From assembly GCA_036872755.1 (NCBI GenBank), contig JAVHNS010000004.1, positions 2,108,001 to 2,172,000 on the forward strand: DNA of 64,000 nucleotides. Direction: 5' to 3'. The stretch comes from Orbilia blumenaviensis. Lineage: Eukaryota; Ascomycota; Orbiliomycetes; Orbiliales; Orbiliaceae. Below the pieces are notes generated by a model. That model searched no databases. It had not been told where the DNA came from and saw only the letters and a list, made by a program, of their open reading frames with translations. The position numbers and the translations under genes were made by a program. Positions 1-12,634 of this stretch are shown one piece after another; within the stretch, counting starts at the first letter, position 1; the number at the start of each line of letters is the position of its first letter.

Positions 1-941
1 GACGCATATGCCGTCATATTTCATAATTCGAAAATCAAGTCAAAGCACTACTTTCTCGAGGATCTGGCTCCCCTCCGCTCAGCTCCTCTAGTGGCTAGCT
101 TGGTTTCATCCTAGCGGCACCGATAAATTATCACTATGGTCTCGCCCTTGATCTAGTGAGCTTTGATGCTAATGGCTCTAAGCAAGTCGGGACGGCCAGC
201 TGTTTCCTACCCAAACATAAGGAAAATGAGACAGGGATATACATATCCTTATACATATGAAATGGACTGACTGACAATCTTAATTATAAGTTTATATATC
301 TGAATGACACCTTGTCTTTCCAAGCCGAATATGCTATTGCTTGAGCATGATTGAGCGGGGCACACAAATAACTTGGTGATAATTAGGCACATGCAAAGAC
401 CTAATAAAGCCTAAGATAAATAGGACTTAATAACTCTAATTACGACTTAACGATAGAGACATTTGGTACTAAATACCACTCTGGAATTCAAAATAACTTT
501 CATTGGTGCCATAAGAAAGCTGCTTCAAATTTAGATACCTGCCAGAATACAACAGGTGTTTAGTGTTGTTGGCGCTGAGAAGATGGCCAACGCTTGGCAT
601 TTTGAATCGCGTCTCACACATGTTCAAAGCTTTTCCCAACCTTCGTCTGGCCGTTCATCCGATCCTTTCAACATCCCACATCGCCAGATACCTTCGTAGA
701 CCTACCAGGTGTTCACATCATCGTTAACCACCCAAAGCTTCCCGATAATACCTACAGCTGTTGTAGAATACCAAAACGTGTGCTTTCGGATAGCTAGACC
801 TGGTCGTGTGATTGTGACGTAGACACCAGCAAAGCTTTCTATTTCAGCCGGCCAACACTCTCGCAAACTATATCTTTGATTAAATCTTTCCTTGGACTGA
901 ATCGGCTTTGAACCTCGCATAACACATTCATTCATCTCATC
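1..941. other. Upstream intergenic region
   Basis: AT-rich DNA ahead of the first gene. I see no coding exon, RNA gene or repeat here. The stretch just before position 942 is presumably the promoter and 5' leader of the CID-domain gene. Confidence 0.5.
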
Positions 942-2443
942 ATGTCTCTCTCCGACGAAACTGTCTATGCGAAGCTGAATGCTCTCAATGAGACCCAAGA
1001 GGGCATCGTCTCTATCGCACAATGGGTCATGTTCCACAGGTACTGTATTCTCATTTTGTCATATTTTGATACCTTGAAGATTGGTTTTTTACTAACGACG
1101 ATTGCGTCTTTCTTTTTTTCTTCTAGACGACACGCCAAACGGTTTGCACAGATATGGCTCCAGCGGTTGAAGGAATCGTCCGCTCCTCGAAAGCTAAACC
1201 TGGTTTATCTCGTCAACGGTACAATTTCATCCTCCTTACGGCATGCTCACGTTTAAGAGATTGGTTCTGACGGTTCTTTTTTTGGGGACGGTTAATAGAG
1301 GTTGTCCAGCAGATGAAGGCAAGGAAGAAGGAAGAGTTTGGGATCGCTTTCTCTCCGGTACCGTGGCCCGACAAATCACCTTTTGATTGAAGTATTTCTA
1401 ATACTGTGGAATAGATAATGGCGGATGCTTGCGAAGTCGCGTACCGAGGTTCTTCGGCGGATATTCAGGGTAAATTGAGAAGGGTTATCCAGGTCTGGAG
1501 GCAACGAGGGATCTTTGATGTGGATGTGTTGGATGGAATTGATGCGAGACTGGATGGTACGTCGATATCTAAACGCCGTTAGTCGTCGGAAATATTGGAG
1601 GCTAACGGGATATTTGGGATAGATGTCGACAAGGGGAAATCAAGTGTGAATGCGCGACGGGGACTGGGCGGTGGGATTGGCGGCGCTACACCAGCGGAGC
1701 TCTCACGGGTGTCTGCCGCCCAGAGCAAACTCAACAATCATTTCACGCACTCCACGATCGCGCTTGGATCGGCCAGCGATGAGTACAAGAAGTGGATGGA
1801 GGCGGAGGCTATTCCCCCACCTGCGGTCTACGTTGCACGGCTATCGCAGCTTATCAAGACGCTTGATATTGCCCACGCTGCTGTTTCGGACGCCTTGTCA
1901 TCGCGAAGGGAGCTGATTAAAAACCTGGAGTCATTGCTTGAAACCAACAAGACTGCGTTGGCGGGAGAGGAGTCGCAGTTAAAGGAAGTCGACGAGAAGA
2001 AGGCGAGGACGGAAGATGTCAAGAAGGATGTGGAAAATATGTTGCTTTCCGGGATGACAGACGATAAGAATGGCGACACTTCAATGCGCTCCACGACTCC
2101 AGATATCGAGGCGCCAAGGGAAATGGTGGAAGCCCTGACACCACCACCTGCCGCTGAAGATCCCTCATTCCAGGAGAGTGGGCCGTTCTCGTTCCAGCAG
2201 AACTCACCGACCAAAACACAGGCGCCCGTTGATTTGCTATCCTCGATGTTGCAGTATGGGAACTACAGCAAAGCGCCCGCTGCACCCAAAGCTGCGGATA
2301 ATCCTATGGCGGGTATGGAAGGATTGGACGCTGATGTCGTTGCGATGTTGCTTAAGAGCGCGAGCGGTTCGAAGGGCAACGGTGCACCAGTCCAGACACA
2401 GCCGCTTGCGATGGATGACGATGACGACGAGTATCACCCGTGA
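942..2443 (+). CDS. RTT103: CID-domain protein, Rtt103-like RNA polymerase II CTD-binding factor
   Basis: The protein should bind the Ser2-phosphorylated tail of RNA polymerase II and act in 3'-end processing and transcription termination in the nucleus. It has five exons, 942-1039, 1127-1218, 1299-1357, 1415-1556 and 1623-2443, giving 403 residues. The joined exons restore a CTD-interaction domain over about residues 1-130: helices around SIAQWVMFHRRHA and LVYLVNEVVQQ, followed by KLRRVIQVWRQRGIF. These are typical of the Rtt103/RPRD family. A helical, charged coiled-coil region follows at about residues 190-280, then a disordered tail ending in an acidic DDDDDEYHP. Start chosen: ATG 942 opens directly into the CID with a usable splice phase. 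Pcf11 also carries a CID, but the length and the coiled coil directly behind the domain fit Rtt103 better. Confidence 0.85.
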
Positions 2444-3733
2444 ATTGACAGACGTTGGATCACGACATATTATAATGGATGCGAAACGACAAAAAAGCAA
2501 AGCAAGGAAATTTGTGTACGATCTGTGAAGTAGCAATGCAGAATCTGTTGTCTTTTCTTCGGTCTTCCTTTTTTTCTTCCTTTTTTCCCTTTTTTTCTAC
2601 TGTTTCGTTTTACCATCGCCTCTTTTATCCCGATTGTTCGATAATATTAATATGGTTCACGAAGGGGTTCTTCTCCTTCTTCATCTTTTCTTCTTATTTG
2701 TCCGTCGTTCCTTTAGGTTGTGTTCGCGATCATGCATCATGTCTGAGAGGCAAAGAGCAGGCAGACTACCTACCTAGCTACTCAGAAGTATGCGTGTGTT
2801 TTGTATGTTAACATGATCATATGATGATTAGAAAAAAAGCGGAGGAGGAAGGGCCCTGGCCTGAGCGCACAGTCGCCGGATCTGGAGACTTCGGACTCGT
2901 CCGGGGCCCTGAGGACTCCATCCGGCAGTGGGTCCCAAAATCGAAGCCAACTTTAAAAAAAAGATGCGGTTCCTGAAAGTTTAAGACAAGCCGGCTAGCG
3001 CCAGGATGTTTACTTTACCACGACCACCAACTTAACGACCGACCGCCATGGGACCAGTCACAGTCAAGATTGCAATTGAGTCCGAGTCGCAAACAAGACA
3101 TGGGTGAGTGCACACACACACATATGCAGAACCTCATCTCGACATGGTTCGGGCCAAGCCTCGGCCCTGGAACTGGAACTGGTATTGATTACTGGCACGG
3201 GGCCTGACCGACCCAACCCAGATTTGCGGGCGGGCTAATTACTTCTTTTTCGATATATTGCTTATAACCTTAGCTAGCTGCTAACTAGCGACCCCCCCAG
3301 AAAGGCAGGCCATGTGCAGCGGATTATTGGCTGCCGAACGAGCTTTTTATCGCCTAGTCCGGTTCTGAGGGGCAGCAGCAGCAGCAAGCCATCCATCCAT
3401 CCCACTTCCTTCATTTTAATTCGATTTCCTTTTCCCGAGTCGACATATTCCAAGTAGGTAAGACTGCTGAGCTCGATCGAAGGTATGTATGAATTACCAC
3501 ATGTGAATGCTTGCTTTCTGCAATGCATGGATCGATTTTAACTAATTCGCCCGATACCTGTTTCCGAAAGTGCTACTAATCGCTAGTGCAGCTCACTTTT
3601 TAGTATAGTATCTTTGAAGTAATATAATTTTAATCAAATCAATCAAATCTCGGACTCTCGAGCGGCTGCCGATACGCCCTCAAAGACGCTGCCGCTTTTC
3701 CACGGCATCCGCTCGATATTTTGCTCTGCTGCC
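2444..3733. other. Intergenic region with probable 5' UTR intron of the kinase gene
   Basis: T-rich 3' untranslated sequence lies near 2550-2700. Short microsatellites follow: CA at about 3112-3123 and CAG with CCAT near 3372-3400. A likely 5' UTR intron runs 3483-3591, with donor GTATGT, a branch-like CTACTAAT close to the end and acceptor TGCAG. It would belong to the kinase gene that starts at 3734. No coding sequence is supported. Confidence 0.45.
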
Positions 3734-6088
3734 ATGACGGAAGTCGACAGCAGCACGAACCCGCTCAATCCTGGCACCGGGAATAATGGATCGTCCATTC
3801 CTCATTCCACCGATGCCAGCCTGCGGTTCCCAGACCGCAGCAGTATTAGTAACGGAAACAGCAACAACAGGAGTATTAATTCGAATTCGAGTCCTGGTAC
3901 TACTGTTACTACTGCTACTATCACTGCTGCTACTGCTGCTTCTGCTCCTCCTACTAGTGGTATTGCAGGTGCAGGTGCAGTTTCTGGTGCAGGTGCAGGC
4001 GGTGGTGGCAGTGGCAGTGATATCAAGACCGCTCAGCAGCCAACCTCGCAGATACAACCTCCCCGCCTTATATTCGCCAATCCGCCCCCAGACGATAACC
4101 TCCAGCCGCCCCACCACTACCTTCATTCCTCCCTCGCTCATTCCATCCACTCCCACCAACCTCTCCACAACCATTCCCATCACAATCCTCACCATCTCCC
4201 GGATCTTCGCCTCCAAACTGACATCGTAGCCATGTCCTCCTCAACGAACAACGCAAAATCCATTCCAGTTCCCTCCAGCACCCGCGCCTCTGCTGCAGCG
4301 CTCTCACGCTCGAATTCCTTCCAAAGCTCCCTCTCGCCGAATTCTGCGGCCGGCTCCCCGTCAATCGGTGGTTTTCTCTCGGAAATAACCCCATTGCCTT
4401 CCCCAGTAATATCAGCAGACTCGCCCGGTCCCTGGAGATTATTTAGAAACGGAAGCCTCAGCTCCCGTCCGACTTCCAGAGGTTCTATCGCATCGTTATC
4501 AATTCACGAACAGGGAGAACATGGTGTCAGTGGTGGAAGCGACTCGATGCCAGTCGGTGTCGGCAGATCGCCGAGCAAGCGGAAATTATACCAAGGGTTA
4601 AATCACATTGATGCACCCTCGGCGCACGAATACCGATTACACCAGAGTACGCCCCGGAGTGTTAGCGAACAGGTCACGAAACTTGATGTTCCCACGATAT
4701 CGAAACAGAGTCAGACGGATGACGGAAATTTGGGGACAAAGGATGCACCTGGGACTGCGGTTGCATCTTCTTCTTCTACCGCTACTACTTCTTCACATCC
4801 GTTTAAGCGAGAGGAACATCTTGCTGGGAAACATGGGCAGCAGAGAACGAGGAGTACGGCTGATCTCCAGGTACCCAGTATATTAGATGGGGTCTCGGAT
4901 TACCGTATTCCTGAGGATGGTAGCGTTGCGAGGGAGATATTCACGGCTACGACATACCCAGGGAATAATATTCGACGGTGGCGGGCGGTCCGACTGCTCG
5001 GCCAGGGAACATTTAGCAAAGTCATGCTGGCTACGCTGGAGCTTAAGAAAAACACAGACTCCGAGGCTGAACTGGATCGGGACAAGCTTGTTGCCGTGAA
5101 GATTGTGGAGAACACAGCGGCAGGAGGGGCTTCGAAGGCGAGGATAGAAAGCTCGCTTAAGCGGGAGCTGGATATTCTTAAATCGTTGAAGCATCCGTCA
5201 TTAGTGCATTTGAAGGCGCAGAGTATTGAAAGAAAACGAGCGCTGCTCATTCTGGGTTACTGTGCCGGTGGAGATCTTTTTGATTTGGCGACTAGTGCAC
5301 CGAAGCTGTTGACGCCGAAGTTTGTGAGGAGGATATTTTCGGAATTGGTGGGGGCTGTGAGATATCTGCATTTGTCGGGTATCGTGCACCGTGATATCAA
5401 GCTGGAAAGTAGGTTATACCTTCTTATAATAGATATAATGGACCGGCGAGTTCTAACATGATTATTTTTTTCTTTAGACGTCTTGATAAACTTCACAGCC
5501 GAAGAGCTCACACAGTCCGGCGACGAGATAATCGCCTCGAACCGCTCGATTACCACGCTTACGGATCTAGGTCTATCTAGGCGTATAGACTTCGACGAGC
5601 CTCTTCTGACCACCAGATGTGGATCCGAAGACTATGCGGCGCCGGAGTTACTGCTGGGTCAACCCTACGATGGGCGCCAGACGGATGCATGGGCATTAGG
5701 TGTACTGCTCTACGCTATCTGCGAGTCCAGACTACCGTTTGACCCCGTCCCCGGCGCGAATGAACATAAGATGCGTTCTAGGACGGCACATCGGATAGCT
5801 AGGTGCGACTGGAAGTGGTTTAGACTTGCATATACGCCCCCACCGGTTGTGGAGGAGGAGGGCAGCACGATGGCGGCAGGTGAAGGCGAACAGCAGAGTA
5901 TTAAGGAACCTTATGATCCAGATTGGAACCCGGCGAAAGAGGTTGTAGACGGGCTTCTGAAGAGGGTTAAGAAACGAATGCCGTTAGAGGAGGTGGAGAA
6001 GTTGGAATGGGTCAAGGGAGCTATCACAGTGCCTTTAGAGAATCCGCCGTCGACTGAAGAGTTAGAAGAGGATGGGGAATCTTCTTGA
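3734..6088 (+). CDS. Ser/Thr protein kinase (Prr1-like), with a DLG motif in place of DFG
   Basis: Two exons, 3734-5408 and 5478-6088, encode 761 residues. The first 400 residues are low complexity (Ser, Thr, Asn, Gly, Ala, His-Pro) and probably disordered. The kinase domain starts near residue 415: glycine loop LGQGTFSKV, catalytic lysine in VAVKIV, HRDIKLEN near residue 551, then an activation segment ending in AAPELLLG. Splicing across 5409-5477 turns GAAA plus AC into the Asn of KLEN, which confirms the intron. The metal-binding motif reads DLG (about residue 587) rather than DFG. A long insert lies between KLEN and DLG, and the C-lobe is followed by an acidic tail. It resembles the yeast Prr1 (YKL116C) group from memory only; substrate and pathway are unknown. 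A 5' UTR intron at 3483-3591 is likely. Confidence 0.8.
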
Positions 6089-8919
6089 TGGAGTTTTGTT
6101 TCTCTCACTGGATTGCTAATTGTTTGCCCCTCATACCTTCCTTTTCACCTCTGGCCCAGGAGTCCTTCTTTCCGTCTACCTTTTCTTCTTCAAGTATTTT
6201 TTTGTTTGGTTACTAATCATTCTTATACGGGTCGGAAATCAAGTTTTCATCAATCTTATTCTTCCCTCCCTCCCCCTTCTTCATTTTTCATACTTCCTTG
6301 TTGGTTTCTTTGCTGAGAGCATTTTCTTGACTGGTCATTTTGGGAGATGCGGTTACGCTGGCGCGAGAAACGGAGTACTACTACGCTCGTTCACATCTGG
6401 ACGAATTTGAACAAAAATAAAAAAGAAGGACAAGGAATAGAGAGTGCAGTCATTTTTTTGTTTTTGTTTCAATTGATATTTGCAATACGGGTGACTTGGT
6501 TTGATGATATATTTGGGGGACGGGACGGTTCTTGCATACTATGCATATTTATTCATTTCATTTCATTCTGTCTTATTTATTTTTATATCTTTGCATAGGT
6601 ATGAATGCATGTATTTTATCTATATTTTATTTTTTTTTATAGTTAGAGCGTATAGACCGGGCCATAGCAATCATCTACTGCTATCTTATATTATATATTA
6701 CTAAATACCATGCATGATCGATTTCGACGTTGATATCATACCCTTTAAACACTTTTGTTAATACTAGTACCTTCTACGATGTTAACTTTCGATATGTAGT
6801 AGTACTTACAGCTCGGTACCGCGAATTCGCTACTATACTTTTGAAAAAACCATACTGCATTTCGACACATTCCGCGGTTTGTACTTTACGGGATGGGATA
6901 ATTATAGACCGGCCGGGCGTGCGGGATCGATACGCACCAGTGATCCAGGGCCAGGGTCCAGCCAAGGTAGCATCGATTCGACGGGAGATACAGACACGGG
7001 GTTTATATTTGGATACACCTACATGCAGGGTCCTTGGTCTGCTAACTCTTATCCATAAGGTTATTGAAGCTCATGGTCACTCCACGTACTGGAGGCCCTG
7101 TGGCGAAATTGAATCGACCGAGCCGAAGCAATTGGGTTGATCACCAACCGTGCAACATGGTGAGCTATGTACATACATCCATACATACATACACAGCTGT
7201 CAGGTTTTGAGACTGGAGTCATATCAATATCAAAATTTATCTGTTTTTTATGTTTTAGGGAATGTGTCCCCCCTTGGGATGTTTTAAACGTTTGATATCG
7301 ATCAAGGTTCATATAAAAAATGTTTCAGTCAAAAATGTAAAAAAAAAAAAAAAAAAAAAAAAAAGGTTCGCGTGGAAGGAATACGTAATGGGTTCCAAAG
7401 CTTGGGATGTCTCAAGCTTTTCTGGCGGAAGTCTCGGTGCTGCACGGTACGGTACAGGATATGCACAAGACATATCGGGGGCGCTGGGGCGCTGTCAAAA
7501 GGGCAACCAAGTCCATGGCAGAACTAGAATCGATGTCCCTTTGATAATTATAATATGTTTCTCACCCGACAGTATATATATGCATGCACTAGTTCTATAT
7601 ACTATGATATTATTAAACGGGTGCTTCGAGGCTAATGTAGATTTCTGTGGATGGTGTTAGATGTTTAACGCTGGCGGGTACAAATACTCCCCCTCGACAT
7701 GTTTCCTGAAACCCAATGAGACTTAACTCCCTCCTCGATTGAATTCTCATCCTTCTCCTCCTCATGACTCGACCTCTCAAGCTCCCTGGATCACCACCCC
7801 CTTTTTAAAGTTTTCCCGGCCCTGAATACCACTTCTTTTTTTGTTTTTGTTTTTGAATTCTTCTCCCTTAGCTCGTTCGTCGTCGCACATTTAGCATAGG
7901 TAGTGCATGTATATGTATGTGCATGCACATTGTATGCATAACGCTTTCCTGTCCCGTCCTGGCCTGTCCTGTCGTACGGAATTCTGGTTATTTCCTCTCC
8001 TCGCCGCTATCCCGTCCACCCTAATTACCTAAGTACTTAGGTACCTAACTACCTACTTACTTACCTCTTGCTTGGGGTGGTTAGTGTCCTGGGTTGAATC
8101 GTTGACTAGCGTCGCGACTCCTCGAGTGCATTGATTTGATGTCTGCTGCCTCCCTTTCGTTTACTTAACATCCCAGTCCCAACTGCCATACATCTCCGTT
8201 CGGTACCATCCGCTTTCATTACCACTTACAACCTCCTCGTCGTCAAAATCCGGCAGGTCGGCAGCTTCCTAATCGATTACCAGAAAACAACTGTAGTACC
8301 TCGAAGAAACGTGTTTTTTTAGGTTTACTATTACTACTATCATTACAGCTTGCTTTGCTTTGCTTCTATCTCCTCCCCCGCGGGAACCACTCACCGAACA
8401 ACAAGCTGCTGCTGCTACCGTCCTTTTTTTCCCGCAAAAGCTTTGGCGTCCCACAAAGAAAGAGAGAAGAAACGCCCCTTCCGGCACTGTTCATCCGAGC
8501 GAACGCCTTTGTATCCCGTCACGAGCTGTTCCTTTCGATGTATTTGGCAATAGTATAACGATTCAGTTCGGTTACAACCTCTCTATTTTCCCTTTTCCTT
8601 TTTTACCTATTACTCTAGAGAGAGAGAGAAAAAGGAAACAAGACTAGCATCTTAGTGCAGCATATGTTACTGTTACTGCATCGGCATTAGGAGCTATTAC
8701 CTGGTTATTGTTTTGGGTTTAATTAGTAATTCACAAGACATTTACCGTGCACCCAACTGGCATTGCATTGTTTCTTTCGTTAAACGTTCGCAGTTACACG
8801 GTTTTTTTTCGCATCATCGGCTTGTTTTTGGCGTTTTTCCCTTTCCCTTAAAAAAACATTCCTTTTTTTTTGGTATATTGGCGGTAGCTTGTCCCTTTTT
8901 TCGGGCCGAATAGCCAGCA
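6089..8919. other. Long intergenic region (2.8 kb)
   Basis: It holds the kinase 3' UTR, a run of 26 A at 7339-7364, an 18-base palindrome at 8026-8043 (listed separately) and pyrimidine-rich DNA before the GT34 gene. Short open frames are present (for example 6730-7140) but have no good start, splice pattern or recognisable product. I see no further gene. Confidence 0.5.
8026..8043. repeat. 18-base perfect palindrome TACCTAAGTACTTAGGTA
   Basis: The sequence equals its own reverse complement over 18 bases. It lies about 880 bases upstream of the GT34 glycosyltransferase start, in a stretch rich in TACCTA. A copy differing at one base lies at 28297-28314, next to the GT61 glycosyltransferase start. 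Confidence 0.8.
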
Positions 8920-10382
8920 ATGGCGAGACGGATTGTATCGAAGTAAGTACTTTATCTACCTATTTTACTGATCTAGAGCTTCAGCCTTTTGGTTTCCTGG
9001 TCGCTTGGTCTTTGGGACTAACATCGTGTTTCGCAGCTGCATATTAGCATGCATAGTCCTCTTCCTCTTCATCACCTTACTCTCCTATTTCGAAAATAAC
9101 AATCTACGGAACGGCCGGCCGGCTACGAACGATGGACTATTCCACGAACCGGACGACTCCCTTAACGGCGCCATAGGACAGAAGCCCGGCCATTCCACCC
9201 CAGACCCGTACCAAGTCTCGGACCCACAGAACAACGGAAACAATAACCAGCAGCAGCAACCTCAGCAACCTCAGCAGCAGCAACCACCAGCGCAGGGATC
9301 GAAGCCAGAAGAGAAGCAGCACAAGGATCCGGACGAAGAGAAGAAGAAAGGAAAGATTCCAATTCCGAAGGACCAATGGACATTCGAAGTCAAGGATGAT
9401 GTATTCTACGACCCTGCAGGTCCACGACCGGACCAGGTGGTTCTCCTCATGGCCAGCGACGGGAAAGGACACAACGGAGGCATTGAAAACCTGCTGGAGC
9501 AGGCGACTCGAAATCGTCAGGAATACGCGGACTTCCACGGCTACAAGTTCCATTTCATCAATATCTCCAGATACGATCTACGCGGCGCGCACCCTGTCTG
9601 GGCGAAGATTCCTGCGATACTCGATACTTTCATTCAATTCCCGGATACGCATTGGGTGTGGTGGCTTGATCTTGATGCTATCATTATGAACCCTGATATC
9701 GATCTTAACTCGCATATCCTGTCACACGCGGCGATGAGGTCGAAGTTTGAAGCTGGAGTCGAGTTCTTGAAGGGAGATAGCAAGCATACTGGACATTATA
9801 TGGGGAAGAACGTGAACCCTAAGGATGTTGAAGTTATCATCGGCCAGGATCACAATGGGTTGAACGCTGGAAGCTTCTTTATCAGACGGAGCAAGTTCAC
9901 CAAGATGCTGATGGATTGGTGGGAAGAGCCGTTCTATGTGTATAATAACTGGCCCGGGAAGGAGCAGGATGCTTTGGTAAGCTTGTTTTTTCTCTTTTTT
10001 CTTCGTGTAACTCTTTGACACGCTGGTTTTATGTTTGGTTTGATACGGAGCTAACGGTAAGGGTGTATAGTTACACATGGTACAACATCACCGACAAGTC
10101 AGGGAGAGGGTAGCCCTTGTACCGCAGCGAGTGCTGAACGGATTCCCAGTCGGATGGGAGCATATGGGATGGCATAAGGATGATTTGGTGGTCCACCTAG
10201 CAGGATGCTGGGTGGAAAACGCGTGTAATCAACGGTGGACGGATTTCTGGAAGAAGCGGATTACAGTGGAAGACCTGAAGGCCCAGGGGATCACGGAACC
10301 GACGGATCATACGGGCAAGATCACGAAGCTTACGAAGGAAGGGACGATTTACGTGAGGTTTGAGGATAGAACCGAGGAATAG
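8920..10382 (+). CDS. GT34 family Golgi glycosyltransferase (Mnn10/Gma12-like)
   Basis: This is a type II membrane enzyme that adds mannose or galactose to glycans in the Golgi. Three exons, 8920-8942, 9037-9976 and 10071-10382, give 424 residues. The first exon codes only MARRIVSN and is followed by one hydrophobic anchor (about residues 8-26). A Gln/Pro-rich stem follows (about residues 75-105). The catalytic domain starts at VVLLMASDGKGHNGG, and the metal-binding DxD is WWLDLDA near residue 219. Further family-like blocks are GLNAGSFFIRRS, WEEPFYVYN and, across the last intron, HMGWHKDDLVVHLAGCW. Start chosen: the in-frame ATG at 8920 supplies the cytosolic tail in front of the anchor. Sequence alone does not separate alpha-1,6-mannosyl- from alpha-1,2-galactosyltransferase. 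Confidence 0.88.
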
Positions 10383-12634
10383 AAATCCGGCATGATGCAT
10401 TTACGAGCTCGCGGCTTTTTTTCTCTTGCCATTTCTTTCTTTCTTTCTCTTCTTTTTTTCCATTATAGTTCTTCTTTATTTCTTTGGTTTGTTTGCTTTG
10501 ATGCATGATCGGGGTATGCTGGTTCCGAGGCTAGGTTTTTGGCATACATCGTCATAGATAGGACAGTGGTGGCCCATCCTTTTTCATTTTTGGCACACCT
10601 AATATCTCCCGCCTTTGGTTTTCGCGTTTTTACTTCTTCTTCTTCTTCCCCCTCTTCTTCACGATCTCGGGTTTTTTCTTTTCGAGTGTATAATATTTCT
10701 AAAGAGCATACGATATGTTAATACCCGCCATCTATTTTGTTGTTTCTTTCGAAGGGGCTATGTTTTTTGTGTTCCCTATTATTTTTTTTTTTGCGGAGAG
10801 GCAAAAATCGAAACATAGGTGAATGATCAGATTAGATCAAGTAATTTTTTTTTCTTTACCCCTTCCCTTGCTTCGTCAAAAAAACTAAGAGAAGGAGAAA
10901 AAAAAAAAACTCTCACGTTCCCGAACGAAAGGGAACCCTTTTGCTAAAAAAGTAATAAAAAAAGTGTCATTGTTATATGACGCCACAGACGGTGTGTGTG
11001 TGTGAAAAAAATTGAGAGTATTCGAAAGAGAGAGGCAGAGAAGGAATTCCGAAGAAACGCTCCGGGTAGCCGGATGCTTCTAAGAGAAACCGACGCCCTC
11101 CGATACCTCATGTATAGATTTTTTTTTCTTAAAATCCGATAGCGAATCCTTCTTTTAATTTTTTTAAAAAGCGATAAAGGGTAATTTCCTTTGTTCGTTT
11201 GGAGTAGAACAAACTGGAGTAGCTCGGTATCATCATTCTTGTGGAGAAGGGAGAGATAGAGAGAGGGGGAAGAAAGAGTGGACAGTCGCGATTGGGGGAG
11301 GGACGCGGCTGGGATATCGATACCGGGACGTACCTGGTATATTTACTTAGGTGGTAACCTAGCCAGCTACCTAGCTAGATATCAGTACCGGTGACGATGA
11401 GAAGTCCTATATCAGGAATTAAAGTAAGTGAGTAGCAGTATGTTGCACGTAGTAGGGAAGAGGCATGATAGTATATAAAGGAGTGGCGATGGTGGTGATG
11501 ATGATGAAGGTGGTGGTGGTCGATGGAGGATGGTGGTTGATGGATGGATGAATGATGATGATGACAGGGGCGGGGCTGCGCAAAATAAAAGCAACAGGCG
11601 AGCTCGTTTTCTTTGTTTCGCGTGGAGCCAAATTTTATATAAGGCCCGCCATGCAGCCCCTCCAAAGTTGCCCGTTCCCCGTTCCCTCTGGTAGCCCAGC
11701 ACAGCAACTCTGCTAGTAGTTAGCTACTCTGTAACCTCAAGCCCAACACATTTTATCATCCATTTCACAACACATGCAACACCACAACGCGCTTTTGCCG
11801 CTGCAGCTGCTTTGTGTTTCCCTCGTCCCGTCTGGTGGGCATTGTATTTAAAGATCCCTTCCTCTCTCTCTCTCTCTCGATCTCGATCTTCTTTCTATCA
11901 ACCTTCTATCAACCTTCTATCGATATCATCCATACTCTGTATCACCTCTATCATCATCATCATCATTATCATCATCGCATTCACCTTAAGGTTTATCCTT
12001 ATCATCACCATCAATTGACTTTGTTATCGTCTCTCTTCCCATCAGTATCAAAGCTATCAAGCATCATCATCATCCTCTCGGCTTCGGTCATATTGCGTGT
12101 TGCTCCATCATCATAATTATCTTCATCAGGGCCGTCGGTTCTCTTGATTCTTTCTGAAGTCGAACTCTTGCCTATTAAGAATCCCTGTAAGTACCTACCT
12201 ATCTACTAGTTAGTTCCTCGCCTCCCCTTGCTATTTCTACCTCCCTGGTGCCTGTCTATCAGGTACTCTACCTGGGACTTCCACAATAACACACATCCCT
12301 TCCGGAGGAACAGAGAGGAAAACCCGGTAAGCTTGTTTACTGACAACTCTATTAGCCTCTATCTGCAGCTTCCCGTCAATCCCATTCAATTGGTAAAACT
12401 CGTCTGTCTGTCTCCGGCCGAGTTACCCGTTGTCTGTAACAAAGGTTATTTCAGCCTAAGATACCCAGCCAGCCACAAATCTAACAATCCGAATCCGAAC
12501 CGCGAAGGTTCCATCCTGATTTTGATCTCAGGTTCTCCCTGTTTTTTTTTTTTTCCCTCTTCTGCTTCTCTCTGAGGTCCTCTGATCTTTCTCCCTTCTT
12601 CTTCTTCTTCTTTTTTTGCATATCTCTTTCCCAG
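10383..12634. other. Intergenic region and probable 5' leader of the NC2-alpha gene
   Basis: Homopolymer and pyrimidine-rich DNA. TATA-like sequences occur near 11472-11480 and at 11636-11642 (TATATAA). A CT repeat lies at about 11862-11878 and a CAT/ATC repeat near 11950-11975. A likely 5' UTR intron starts at 12187 (GTAAGT) and ends at 12634 with a long pyrimidine tract and CAG directly before the start codon. It may be two introns, since another GTAAGC donor is seen near 12328. No other gene is seen. Confidence 0.5.

Noticed and set aside
6730..7140. 136-codon open frame between the kinase and GT34 genes
   Set aside because: No ATG at a sensible position, no recognisable product, and the codon use is unlike that of neighbouring genes.
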